NCBI RefSeq assembly: GCF_002892535.1
Contig: NZ_CP024847.1
Coordinates: forward strand, 1,736,001-1,800,000
Length of the DNA: 64,000 nucleotides
Direction: 5' to 3'
DNA from: Aquella oligotrophica
Lineage (GTDB): Bacteria > Pseudomonadota > Gammaproteobacteria > Burkholderiales > UBA11063
The notes beneath the pieces are model-generated. The model saw nothing but the letters and a program-made list of their open reading frames with translations. It made no database searches and was not told the origin of the DNA. Position numbers and translations under genes: made by a program. This document shows positions 44,552 to 53,392 of the stretch, piece by piece (position 1 is the first letter of the stretch; each line of letters starts with the position of its first letter).

Positions 44552-45460
44552 ATGGCAAACTTAATTTGGCAAAATGGAGCCCTAAAACCGTTTGAACAAG
44601 CAACAACTCACGTTATGTCACACGCCTTACACTATGGCACAGGAGTTTTTGAGGGGATTCGTGCTTACGAACAGGCAGATGGAACAATTGCAGTATTGGC
44701 ACTTAAAGAGCACATTGAAAGAATGTTTGTCTCAGCAGACCCAATCGCGATGAAAATCCCATACACTCGTGAAGAAGTTTGCGCAGCAGTAGTTGCAACT
44801 GTAAAAGCCAATGAATTGAAATCTTGCTATATCCGTCCACTTGCATATTATGGTTTACCACCAACTAAAGTGCGCGTACGCCCTGATCCTAAAACACCGA
44901 TTGAGGTAATTGTATATTCTTACGACATGGGTGATTATTTGCCAGATGTTGCTTTGGATGTTAAGATCAGTGATTTCATCCGTTTACATCCACAATCAAC
45001 TGCGGTTGGTGCCAAAATCTGTGGACACTATGTTAATAGCCTACAGGCGTTATTACAAATCAGTGGTACTAAATATAACGAATTAATCATGCTTGATTAT
45101 GAAGGTTATGTAGCTGAAGGTAGTTCAGATAATCTATTCATGGTAAAAGACAAAGTTGTTTACACGCCTGAATTGGGTACTATTTTGACCGGGATTACCC
45201 GTCAAATCGTAATTGGTCTAGCACAAGATCTTGGTTATAAAGTAGTTGAAACCAAAATCAAACCAGAAGAATTATATACTGCTGATGAAGTATTCTTTAC
45301 CGGAACCGCAGTAGAAGTTCGTGCCGCAGGTACTATCAATGATAAAACCATTGGTAACGGCGAAGAAGGTCCGATTACGAAACACTTGAAAACAGAATAT
45401 CTAAAAATCTGTCGTGGGCAAAACCCTAAATATAATCATTATTTAACTCCGGTAAAATAA
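44552..45460 (+). CDS. ilvE: Branched-chain amino-acid aminotransferase
   Basis: The 302-aa fold-type IV PLP transaminase performs the last step of Leu, Ile and Val synthesis. HALHYGTGVFEGIRAYE near the N-terminus, the PLP lysine in GAKICGHYVNSLQALLQ and EGSSDNLFMV are family motifs. The ribosome site is AGGAA. It begins the branched-chain cluster; leuC starts 2 bp after its stop. Confidence 0.95.
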   Translation: MANLIWQNGALKPFEQATTHVMSHALHYGTGVFEGIRAYEQADGTIAVLALKEHIERMFVSADPIAMKIPYTREEVCAAVVATVKANELKSCYIRPLAYYGLPPTKVRVRPDPKTPIEVIVYSYDMGDYLPDVALDVKISDFIRLHPQSTAVGAKICGHYVNSLQALLQISGTKYNELIMLDYEGYVAEGSSDNLFMVKDKVVYTPELGTILTGITRQIVIGLAQDLGYKVVETKIKPEELYTADEVFFTGTAVEVRAAGTINDKTIGNGEEGPITKHLKTEYLKICRGQNPKYNHYLTPVK

Positions 45461-45462
45461 CA

Positions 45463-46854
45463 ATGAAACAGAATATTATCAATAAAATTTGGAACACGCA
45501 TCTGGTACATAGTAAAGCAGGATTTCCTGAAATGCTTTACATTGACCGCATTTTATTGCATGAAGTAACTTCAGCTCAGGCATTTGCCGAATTAAAAAAC
45601 CGCAATATTCCGATTAGAAATAAACATAACATTATCGCAACGGTTGATCATAGTATCCCAACTGACAAGAACCGAATTGTGATAGCCGATGAAATTGCTC
45701 GCAAACAGGTTGATACTCTACGTGCTAATTGTAAAGAAACAGGCATAACTATTTATGATATAGATAGTCACCATCAAGGTATTGTGCATGTCGTTGGCCC
45801 AGAATTAGGCTTTACCCTACCAGGTAAAACTATCATTTGTGGCGATTCGCATACTTCAACTCATGGCGCATTTGGCGCATTGGCGTTTGGGGTTGGTACA
45901 TCAGAAATCACCCATGCTATGGCAAGTAGCTGTATTTTACAAGATAAGCCAAAGACTTATAAAGTTGAATTTAAAGGTATGCCAAATCAGTACTTCACTG
46001 CCAAAGATGCGATCTTAAAGTTGATTGCTGAAATCGGTATCGGTGGTGGTAAAGGCTGTGTAATTGAATACGTTGGTGAATACATTCGTTCACTTAGTAT
46101 GGAAGCACGCATGACAATCTGCAATATGTCGATTGAATGTGGCGCACGTGCGGGATTAATTGCTCCGGATGCAACAACATTAAGCTATCTTGAAGGTCGT
46201 GAATATGCGCCAAAAGGTGCAGACTGGGAACAAGCTAAACAGGAATGGTTAGCTCTAGCCAGTGATGAAGGTGCTGATTACGACTATAGCATCACTATTG
46301 ATATTAGCGGTGCTGGACCAATGATTACTTGGGGTATAAATCCTGAACATGCAATTGCACTTAATGAAACTACACCAGCTATAAATGCTGGTGGTGATAA
46401 AGCTACGTTAGAAAAAGCTTATGCCTATACTCAGTTACAGCCGGGACAATCATTAATCGGTACTGCAATTGACTTTGCCTTTGTTGGTAGTTGCACCAAT
46501 GGTCGGATCGAAGATTTACGTGCCGTTGCTAAGATTCTTGATGGACGCAAAGTAGCTAATAATGTAACCATGTATATCGTACCAGGATCAGAGCAAGTTA
46601 TGGAAATGGCGCAGGCTGAAGGCTTAGATAAAATATTTGCTGCAGCTGGTGCTGATTTCCGTATGCCCGGTTGTTCAATGTGTCTAGCTATGAATCCGGA
46701 TAAAGTACCGGAAGGCAAACGCTGTATCAGTACTACTAACCGAAATTTTATCGGGCGTCAAGGTCCAAATAGTATTACTCACCTAGCTTCACCACAAACG
46801 GTAGCTGCGAGTGCTGTTTTAGGCAAGATTGCTGGACAGGAGCATTTAGCATGA
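45463..46854 (+). CDS. leuC: 3-isopropylmalate dehydratase large subunit
   Basis: The 463-aa aconitase-family subunit isomerises 2- to 3-isopropylmalate with LeuD. ICGDSHTSTHGAFGALAFGVGTSE and the [4Fe-4S] ligand segments VGSCTNGRIEDL and MPGCSMCLAMN (three Cys) are present. It overlaps leuD by 4 bp. The cluster ties leucine synthesis to Fe-S assembly. Confidence 0.96.
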   Translation: MKQNIINKIWNTHLVHSKAGFPEMLYIDRILLHEVTSAQAFAELKNRNIPIRNKHNIIATVDHSIPTDKNRIVIADEIARKQVDTLRANCKETGITIYDIDSHHQGIVHVVGPELGFTLPGKTIICGDSHTSTHGAFGALAFGVGTSEITHAMASSCILQDKPKTYKVEFKGMPNQYFTAKDAILKLIAEIGIGGGKGCVIEYVGEYIRSLSMEARMTICNMSIECGARAGLIAPDATTLSYLEGREYAPKGADWEQAKQEWLALASDEGADYDYSITIDISGAGPMITWGINPEHAIALNETTPAINAGGDKATLEKAYAYTQLQPGQSLIGTAIDFAFVGSCTNGRIEDLRAVAKILDGRKVANNVTMYIVPGSEQVMEMAQAEGLDKIFAAAGADFRMPGCSMCLAMNPDKVPEGKRCISTTNRNFIGRQGPNSITHLASPQTVAASAVLGKIAGQEHLA

Positions 46855-47426
46855 AAAAATTCACAACATTAAATAGCCATATTATTCCATTAGCAATTGA
46901 TAATGTTGACACGGACATGATTATTCCTGCACAACACTTAAAAAGTGTCAGTAAAGAAGGTTATGGCGAAAATGTTTTCTCCGCATTAAGAAGCATGTAT
47001 CCTGATTTTGTATTGAATAAACCACAATATAATACTGGTAAAATCTTAGTTTCTAAAGAAAACTTTGGTTGCGGTTCATCTCGCGAACATGCCGTTTGGG
47101 CAATCCAACAATATGGAATCGAAACAGTAATTTGTAATTCATTTTCAGACATCTTTTTTAATAATTCAGCCAAGAATGGTTTATTATTGATAACCCAGCC
47201 ACTTGAAGTTATTAATGAGATGCTAGCAATTGCAGAACAAGACTCAACAGCAGTAATGACGGTTGATTTACCGAACCAATCAATTAGCTATAATGGTAAA
47301 GGTTATCATTTCGACTATGATGGTTTCCGTAAGCATTGCCTGATTAATGGACTTGATGATCTAGATTATCTAATGTCACATGCCAGCGAAATAAATAAAT
47401 ATGAGGAACATCATGGCAAAGCATAA
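46851..47426 (+). CDS. leuD: 3-isopropylmalate dehydratase small subunit
   Basis: The 191-aa subunit forms the swivelling domain that completes the LeuCD active site. NVDTDMIIPAQHLK and NFGCGSSREHAVWAI are the family motifs. It overlaps leuC by 4 bp and leuB by 14 bp. Confidence 0.95.
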   Translation: MKKFTTLNSHIIPLAIDNVDTDMIIPAQHLKSVSKEGYGENVFSALRSMYPDFVLNKPQYNTGKILVSKENFGCGSSREHAVWAIQQYGIETVICNSFSDIFFNNSAKNGLLLITQPLEVINEMLAIAEQDSTAVMTVDLPNQSISYNGKGYHFDYDGFRKHCLINGLDDLDYLMSHASEINKYEEHHGKA

Positions 47427-48498
47427 TATTGCAGTATTAGCTGGAGATGGTATTGGTCCAGAGGTAATGGCTGAAGCGATCCGAGTATTGGATACTGTAG
47501 CAAACAAATTTAATCATCAGTTTACCTACACTCACGCACTGGCTGGTGGAGCTGCTTATGATGAATATCAAGATCATCTACCACAGGCAACAATTGATAT
47601 TTGTAAGAACAACGATGCAATACTTTTTGGTTCAGTTGGAGGCCCAGTTCATTTGCAACACGAAGCAAAATGGGCAAATTGTGAAGCAAAATCAATTTTA
47701 GCCTTACGTAAAGCGTTTAATTTCAATATTAACCTGCGTAAAATGACTATTTTCCCAGAAATTGCTAGTTTATCGCCGCTAAAACCTGAACTATTAAAAA
47801 ATGGTCTGGATATCGTTATTTTCCGTGAGTTACTTGGTGATGTTTATTTTGGTGAACATACGCTAAGCGAAAAAGATGGTAAGCGTTATGCTTTTGATAG
47901 CGGTGCCTATGATGAAGATCAGGTTAAATCTATCGTTCAATATGCCTTTAATGTTGCCAAAACCCGGGGTAAAAAAATTGTCTCGGTGGATAAAGCTAAT
48001 GTTATGGCGATGTCAAAATTATGGCGCCAAGTTGCTAATGAAGTAGCAAAAGAACATCCAGAGATTGAATACTCTGATATGCTAGTTGATAACTGTGCTA
48101 TGCAGATTATTAAAAACCCTGCGCAATTTGATGTAATTGTTACGTCTAACCTATTTGGTGATATCTTATCCGATGAATTATCGGTATTATCCGGTTCATT
48201 AGGTATGATGCCATCGGCAAGTTTTAGTAATTCTGGCTTTGCACTGTATGAACCAGCAGGTGGTTCAGCTCCGGATATTGCGGGTAAAAACATTGCCAAT
48301 CCAATTGCGCAGATTTTATCGGCAGCAATGATGCTAGCCTATTCATTCAATCTACATCAAGAAGCTAGCGCGATTAATAATGCAGTTAAAGCAGCTATTG
48401 TTGCAGGTTACCGCACAGGTGATCTAGCCAGCGGACAAGCAGGTGAAAAGATTGTCGGGACTAAAGAATTTACCGATCAGGTAATCTGTAATATTTAA
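47413..48498 (+). CDS. leuB: 3-isopropylmalate dehydrogenase
   Basis: The 361-aa NAD-dependent beta-decarboxylating dehydrogenase forms 2-ketoisocaproate. The start is the ATG giving MAKHNIAVLAGDGIGPEV, with GAGGAAC upstream; the ATG at 47401 is the upstream in-frame alternative. Motifs LRKAFNFNINLR, VDKANVM and YEPAGGSAPDIAGKNIANP are intact. Confidence 0.95.
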   Translation: MAKHNIAVLAGDGIGPEVMAEAIRVLDTVANKFNHQFTYTHALAGGAAYDEYQDHLPQATIDICKNNDAILFGSVGGPVHLQHEAKWANCEAKSILALRKAFNFNINLRKMTIFPEIASLSPLKPELLKNGLDIVIFRELLGDVYFGEHTLSEKDGKRYAFDSGAYDEDQVKSIVQYAFNVAKTRGKKIVSVDKANVMAMSKLWRQVANEVAKEHPEIEYSDMLVDNCAMQIIKNPAQFDVIVTSNLFGDILSDELSVLSGSLGMMPSASFSNSGFALYEPAGGSAPDIAGKNIANPIAQILSAAMMLAYSFNLHQEASAINNAVKAAIVAGYRTGDLASGQAGEKIVGTKEFTDQVICNI

Positions 48499-48522
48499 TT
48501 TTATGTGAGATAAGGACGTATA

Positions 48523-50106
48523 ATGTCAAGCAAACAAGTTTACATATTGGATACCACCCTACGTGATGGACAACAATCACCTGGTGCCGGGATGTCTTTT
48601 GAAGACAATCTCCAGTATGCTGAACTCGCGCATAAATTACGGATTGATATTTTGGAAGCCGGATTCCCATCTGCAAGTAATACTGACTTTGCTATCGTAA
48701 ACCAGATTTCAAAAAATATGGCAGCAATTAATTCAGCAATGCGCATTTCAGCATTATGCCAACTGCGTGAAGAACAAGTTATCCGCACCATGGAAGCACT
48801 AGCACCTAGTCTTGCAATCGGCAAAGCACGGATTCATATTTATGTGCCGGTAGATCCAGAATTAATGCCTGCTTCATTAGGTAAATTTGCCGAAGATAAG
48901 CCCGCTATTATTACAACCACCTATCGCCTGATTAAAATGATGGCAGATGCTGGCTTTGAAGTTGAATTTAGCCCGGAAGGATACTCACGTCAGCGTGAAA
49001 ACTTTGATTTTGTAACTGATTTAATCCGAAATGCGGTAAAAGCAGGCGCAACTACAATTAATTGCCCAGATACCATTGGTGGCGCTTCACAATATCAAGG
49101 TGAAGAGTATTTCGTCCATAAAATGGCAAAACATAAGCAGATAATTGAAACAGAATTTCCTGATAAAGATATTATCTGGTCAATGCATTGTCATAATGAC
49201 TTCGGAACAGCCCTAGATAATAGCCTATATGGTGTATTTAGTGGTGTAGCTCGTCAGATTGAAGGCTGTATAAATGGTGTTGGCGAACGTGCAGGAAATG
49301 TATCGCTTGAGCAATGTATTATGGTAATTCGCCAATTTGGACATGGCGCGCATTTACCTGAGAAATACCATACCAATATTGATATCTCACACTTAAAAGA
49401 AATCTCGGATTTTATCGCTGAACGAATGTTACCGCGCCAACCACACTCACCTGTCGTTGGTAAAAATTCAGCGAGCCATACCTCAGGTGGACATATTAAT
49501 GCGATCCTGAAAAATCCATTGGCTTATCAACCATTTGATCCACGTGATATTGGAAGTGAAATTACTTTTGTCTTTGGCCCATTAAGTGGTAGTAATCACG
49601 CGCAGCAGATTATCCATAAATTCAAATACCGTTGTGATGATAATGAAAAAGTAGCTGTTACTCAATCGATCAAAGATTTTTATGCGGATAGACGTAAGGG
49701 TGTGACCGATGAAGAGTTATTGCAAGCATATAAATACTATCGTTCACCAATCAAACTCGAGCATCTAACTTATGCCAAAGAAGATGGTGGCAAAACTAGA
49801 GTAACATTCCATGGTGAATTTTTTGCTGAAAAAGATCTGGTAATCGACTACCAGGGACGCGGTTCCGCTTTAAGTGCATTAAATAAAGCCGTTAATAATC
49901 ACTTGGCAAATACTACGGTTGTAGATTATAATTCACACTCCAAGGGAAGTACAGTTGATGCATTATGCATTTCATCAATCATTATTGATGTAAATGGAAA
50001 CCGCTATAATGGTCAAGCTGAAGATGAGGATATTGAAATTTCTGCATTAAAAGCATTTATTGATGCTGTGAATAATGCGTATATCGAGACAAATTTTAGA
50101 GTTTAA
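48523..50106 (+). CDS. leuA: 2-isopropylmalate synthase
   Basis: The 527-aa enzyme commits 2-ketoisovalerate to leucine. The TIM-barrel begins LDTTLRDGQQSPG with the metal-binding Asp; metal ligands HCHNDFG and the GVGERAGN segment are present. The C-terminal part from about residue 390 is the regulatory domain for leucine feedback. Length matches LeuA type 1. It follows leuB by 24 bp, giving the order leuC-leuD-leuB-leuA. Confidence 0.95.
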   Translation: MSSKQVYILDTTLRDGQQSPGAGMSFEDNLQYAELAHKLRIDILEAGFPSASNTDFAIVNQISKNMAAINSAMRISALCQLREEQVIRTMEALAPSLAIGKARIHIYVPVDPELMPASLGKFAEDKPAIITTTYRLIKMMADAGFEVEFSPEGYSRQRENFDFVTDLIRNAVKAGATTINCPDTIGGASQYQGEEYFVHKMAKHKQIIETEFPDKDIIWSMHCHNDFGTALDNSLYGVFSGVARQIEGCINGVGERAGNVSLEQCIMVIRQFGHGAHLPEKYHTNIDISHLKEISDFIAERMLPRQPHSPVVGKNSASHTSGGHINAILKNPLAYQPFDPRDIGSEITFVFGPLSGSNHAQQIIHKFKYRCDDNEKVAVTQSIKDFYADRRKGVTDEELLQAYKYYRSPIKLEHLTYAKEDGGKTRVTFHGEFFAEKDLVIDYQGRGSALSALNKAVNNHLANTTVVDYNSHSKGSTVDALCISSIIIDVNGNRYNGQAEDEDIEISALKAFIDAVNNAYIETNFRV

Positions 50107-50128
50107 TAATAATTAAGAGAGCAAAACT

Positions 50129-51814
50129 ATGAAAATAAACGGTGCTCAGGCAATGCTTGAATCATTGCTAGCGGAAAATGTAGATGTGGTATTTGGCTAC
50201 CCTGGTGGCGCAATTCTACCCGTCTATGATGCATTATATGGCTATCGCGATAAAATTCATCATGTATTAGTCCGTCATGAGCAAGGAGCCGTCATTGCTG
50301 CTGAGGGTTATGCCAAATCTAGTGGTAAAGTTGGAGTATGTTTTGCAACTTCGGGTCCAGGCGCAACTAATCTGGTAACCGGGATTGCTGATGCAATGCT
50401 TGATTCAGTACCATTAGTTTGTGTGACTGGACAGGTTTATAGTACACTGATTGGAACTGATGCCTTTCAGGAAGCTGATATTATTGGGATTACTCTTCCA
50501 ATTACGAAGTGGAATGTTCAAGTTACACGTGCTGAAGATATACCAGCAGCAATGGCTAAGGCATTTTATTATGCCCGTGAGGGACGCCCAGGTCCAGTAG
50601 TGGTTGATATAACTAAAGATGCTCAGCTTGGATTACTAGAAGAAGACTTTGCATACCAGCTTCATCAGCCACGTAAAGAAAAAGTTCTAAAATGTTCAGA
50701 TATGAAATTTATCGAAATTGCTGATATTTTAAATAATGCTGAACGCCCACTGATTCTTGCTGGAAATGGGGTTGGGATTGCTGGTGCTGAAGATGAACTA
50801 TTAAAGCTAGTTGATAAAGCAACTATACCTGTTGCTTGTACTTTACATGGTTTACATAATTTCCCAAGTAACCATGAACTATTTGTTGGTTTACTCGGGA
50901 TGCATGGAAATTATGCTCCAAACATCATGACTAATCGTGCAGATGTGATTCTGGCGGTAGGTATGCGTTTTGATGACCGAGTTACTGGTAATCTTACTAA
51001 ATATGCTAAGCAAGCTAAAATCATCCATATCGATATTGATCACGCTGAAATTAACAAAAATGTTAAATCATATATGCATGTACATGCAGATGCTAAGTAT
51101 GCATTGACTAACTTGTTACGCTATGTCCAGCCAAACAAGCATCAAGCATGGCGTGAACTCTTCCTAAAATTACATCAGGAAGAACATGAGCAGGTTATCG
51201 TACCAGAATTAACCATGCAAAAAGATACCATCCGGATGTCGCAAGCAGTTAATATGGTATCAGAAAAAACTGATGGTAAAGCCATTGTAGTATCTGATGT
51301 TGGTCAAAATCAAATGGTTGCAATGCGTTACTATAAATTTAAACAGTCAAAATCACATATTAGCTCGGGTGGTCTTGGCACGATGGGCTTTGCCCTACCA
51401 GCGGCAATTGGCGCTAAAATGGCAAATCCAGATCGCGAAGTTATCTGTGTTTCTGGTGATGGTGGTATCCAGATGAATATTCAAGAGCTAGCAGTAATTT
51501 CACAGGAAAAACTGCCAGTAAAAATATTATTACTAAATAACAACTACCTTGGTATGGTAAGACAATGGCAAGAAATGTTCCACGAAGAACGTTATTCATT
51601 CGTTGACTTACATAACCCCGATTTCATTGGGATTGCAAAAGCTTATGGAATCAAAGGCTCAACTGTATCAGATCCAGCGCAACTGGAAGCAGCAGTTGAT
51701 GAAATGTTAAATTCAAAAGAAGCTTACTTCCTAGAGGTAATCGTTGAGAAACGAGAAAAAGTGTTCCCGATGATGCCTCAAGGTTCTGCTGTTGATGAAA
51801 TTAGATTGTCGTAG
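50129..51814 (+). CDS. ilvB: Acetolactate synthase large subunit
   Basis: The 561-aa ThDP enzyme makes acetolactate or acetohydroxybutyrate from pyruvate. The catalytic Glu lies in VRHEQGAVIAAEGYA, the FAD region in GMRFDDRVTGN and the ThDP/Mg motif is GDGGIQMNIQELAV...NNNYLGMVRQWQ. It precedes the small subunit by 14 bp. Confidence 0.95.
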   Translation: MKINGAQAMLESLLAENVDVVFGYPGGAILPVYDALYGYRDKIHHVLVRHEQGAVIAAEGYAKSSGKVGVCFATSGPGATNLVTGIADAMLDSVPLVCVTGQVYSTLIGTDAFQEADIIGITLPITKWNVQVTRAEDIPAAMAKAFYYAREGRPGPVVVDITKDAQLGLLEEDFAYQLHQPRKEKVLKCSDMKFIEIADILNNAERPLILAGNGVGIAGAEDELLKLVDKATIPVACTLHGLHNFPSNHELFVGLLGMHGNYAPNIMTNRADVILAVGMRFDDRVTGNLTKYAKQAKIIHIDIDHAEINKNVKSYMHVHADAKYALTNLLRYVQPNKHQAWRELFLKLHQEEHEQVIVPELTMQKDTIRMSQAVNMVSEKTDGKAIVVSDVGQNQMVAMRYYKFKQSKSHISSGGLGTMGFALPAAIGAKMANPDREVICVSGDGGIQMNIQELAVISQEKLPVKILLLNNNYLGMVRQWQEMFHEERYSFVDLHNPDFIGIAKAYGIKGSTVSDPAQLEAAVDEMLNSKEAYFLEVIVEKREKVFPMMPQGSAVDEIRLS

Positions 51815-51828
51815 GAAGGAGAGTTACA

Positions 51829-52089
51829 ATGACAAAACGTTCAGATGATATGCATATAATTAATATTGTAACCCGCAATTCTTTACGCGTTTTACAACGA
51901 ATTTCTGGTTTATTTTCACGTTATAGTGTGAATATTGACCAGATGAGTATTTTTAGTGGACATGATGGGTTATCTTATTTTTCGGTGATTGTTTATAGTG
52001 ATGATCATTCGGTACAGAAGCTGACTAATCAGTTACATAAAATAGTTGAGGTGTGTGATGTGCGCATCTTAAATCATAAACACTTTTAA
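51829..52089 (+). CDS. ilvN: Acetolactate synthase small subunit, short form
   Basis: The 86-aa protein is little more than one ACT domain (IINIVTRNSLRVLQRISGLFSRYSVNIDQMSI). IlvH-type subunits are about 160 aa; this length is that of IlvN/IlvM. It gives end-product feedback and stability to IlvB. The ribosome site GAAGGAGAG is strong. Confidence 0.88.
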   Translation: MTKRSDDMHIINIVTRNSLRVLQRISGLFSRYSVNIDQMSIFSGHDGLSYFSVIVYSDDHSVQKLTNQLHKIVEVCDVRILNHKHF

Positions 52090-52121
52090 CAACTATTTAT
52101 CTATGAAACAATGACTGTGTT

Positions 52122-52163
52122 AGATTACTTCTTGTGTATAATTTATACACGGCGGCGTAATCT
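52122..52163 (+). promoter_or_regulatory. Nested palindromes in the ilvN-ilvC gap
   Basis: A perfect 17-bp palindrome GTGTATAATTTATACAC (52134-52150) is embedded in an outer inverted repeat AGATTAC (52122-52128) / GTAATCT (52157-52163). The inner palindrome includes TATAAT, so a repressor binding it could cover a separate ilvC promoter. As RNA the whole could fold into one long hairpin with an internal loop. No T-run follows. Confidence 0.5.
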
Positions 52164-52232
52164 GCCTTGTCCTTGTCTCAAATCCAAATAGTTTTAATAT
52201 GAATTATAATTTTAATTTTTTAAGGAAAAAAC

Positions 52233-53276
52233 ATGGCAATCATGGATTTTGGTGGCGTTAAAGAAGATGTAGTTACTCGTGAAGAGTTCCCTCTAGCAAA
52301 AGCTCGCGAGATTTTAGCAAGTGAAACTATTGCTGTTATTGGCTATGGTGTACAAGGCCCAGGTCAAGCATTAAACTTAAAAGACAACGGATTTAAAGTG
52401 ATTGTTGGTCAACGCTCACCTTCTAAATCTTATGATAAAGCAGTTGCTGATGGTTTTGTACCGGGTGTAACGCTATTCTCACCAGAAGAAGCTTTAGAAA
52501 AAGCTACGGTAATTATGTATCTATTAAGCGATGCAGCACAGATTGCTATGTGGCCTACAGTTCAAAAACATCTAACTAAAGGGAAAGCTTTATATTTCTC
52601 ACATGGTTTTGGTGTTACTTACAAAGATCGTACCGGTATCGTTCCCCCAAGTGATGTTGATGTATTCTTGGTTGCGCCTAAAGGCTCTGGTACTTCATTA
52701 CGTCGCCTATTCCTTGAAGGTAAAGGTTTAAATTCATCTTATGCTATATTCCAAGATGCTACTGGGCGTGCTAAAGAACGTGCATTGGCATTGGGTATTG
52801 GAATTGGTTCTGGTTATTTATTTGAAACCACATTCAAAAATGAAGTGTATTCTGATTTAACTGGTGAACGTGGTATCCTGATGGGTGCATTAGCTGGGGT
52901 TATGGAAGCTCAATACAATGTACTTCGTAAAAATGGACACTCTCCTTCAGAAGCATTTAATGAAACAGTTGAAGAATTGACTGAATCATTAATTAAATTA
53001 GTTGGTGAAAATGGTATGGATTGGATGTATGCTAATACTTCAACTACAGCGCAACGTGGTGCACTAGATTGGAGAAAGCCATTCCGTGATGCAACTGCTC
53101 CAGTATTTGAAGAGCTATATGCACGTGTTAAAGCTGGTGAAGAAGCGCAACGTTCAATCGACACTAACTCACAGCCTGACTATCGTGTAAAACTTGAGGC
53201 TGAACTGGCTGAAATTCGCGATAGCGAAATGTGGCAAGCTGGTAAAACTGTACGCAGTCTTCGCCCAGGTAAATAA
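52233..53276 (+). CDS. ilvC: Ketol-acid reductoisomerase, Bacteroidetes-like form
   Basis: The 347-aa enzyme converts acetolactate to dihydroxyisovalerate with NADPH. The nucleotide loop is GYGVQGPGQALNLKDNG, followed by VIVGQR; APKGSGTSLRRLFLEG and GYLFETTFKNEVYSDLTGERG hold the metal ligands. From memory these phrases match Bacteroidetes IlvC closely, while the usual proteobacterial forms read GYGSQGHAHALN (class I) or GCGAQGLNQGLN (class II). Transfer from a Bacteroidetes donor is suspected. The ribosome site AAGGA is strong. No ilvD is in the window. Confidence 0.93.
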   Translation: MAIMDFGGVKEDVVTREEFPLAKAREILASETIAVIGYGVQGPGQALNLKDNGFKVIVGQRSPSKSYDKAVADGFVPGVTLFSPEEALEKATVIMYLLSDAAQIAMWPTVQKHLTKGKALYFSHGFGVTYKDRTGIVPPSDVDVFLVAPKGSGTSLRRLFLEGKGLNSSYAIFQDATGRAKERALALGIGIGSGYLFETTFKNEVYSDLTGERGILMGALAGVMEAQYNVLRKNGHSPSEAFNETVEELTESLIKLVGENGMDWMYANTSTTAQRGALDWRKPFRDATAPVFEELYARVKAGEEAQRSIDTNSQPDYRVKLEAELAEIRDSEMWQAGKTVRSLRPGK

Positions 53277-53286
53277 ACCTTAACAG

Positions 53287-53327
53287 GTGTAAAAGTACCA
53301 TGGTATGGTACTTTTACACAATTTTTT
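53287..53327 (+). terminator. Terminator after ilvC
   Basis: Perfect 14-bp arms (GTGTAAAAGTACCA and its complement) with a 5-nt loop are followed by AA and six T. It closes the branched-chain cluster. Confidence 0.93.
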
Positions 53328-53392
53328 ATCCTTATCTACGCCCCTCAGTTTCTAAAGTTTTTTTCTAATCTAAGAACCCGTTAACATTAGGC

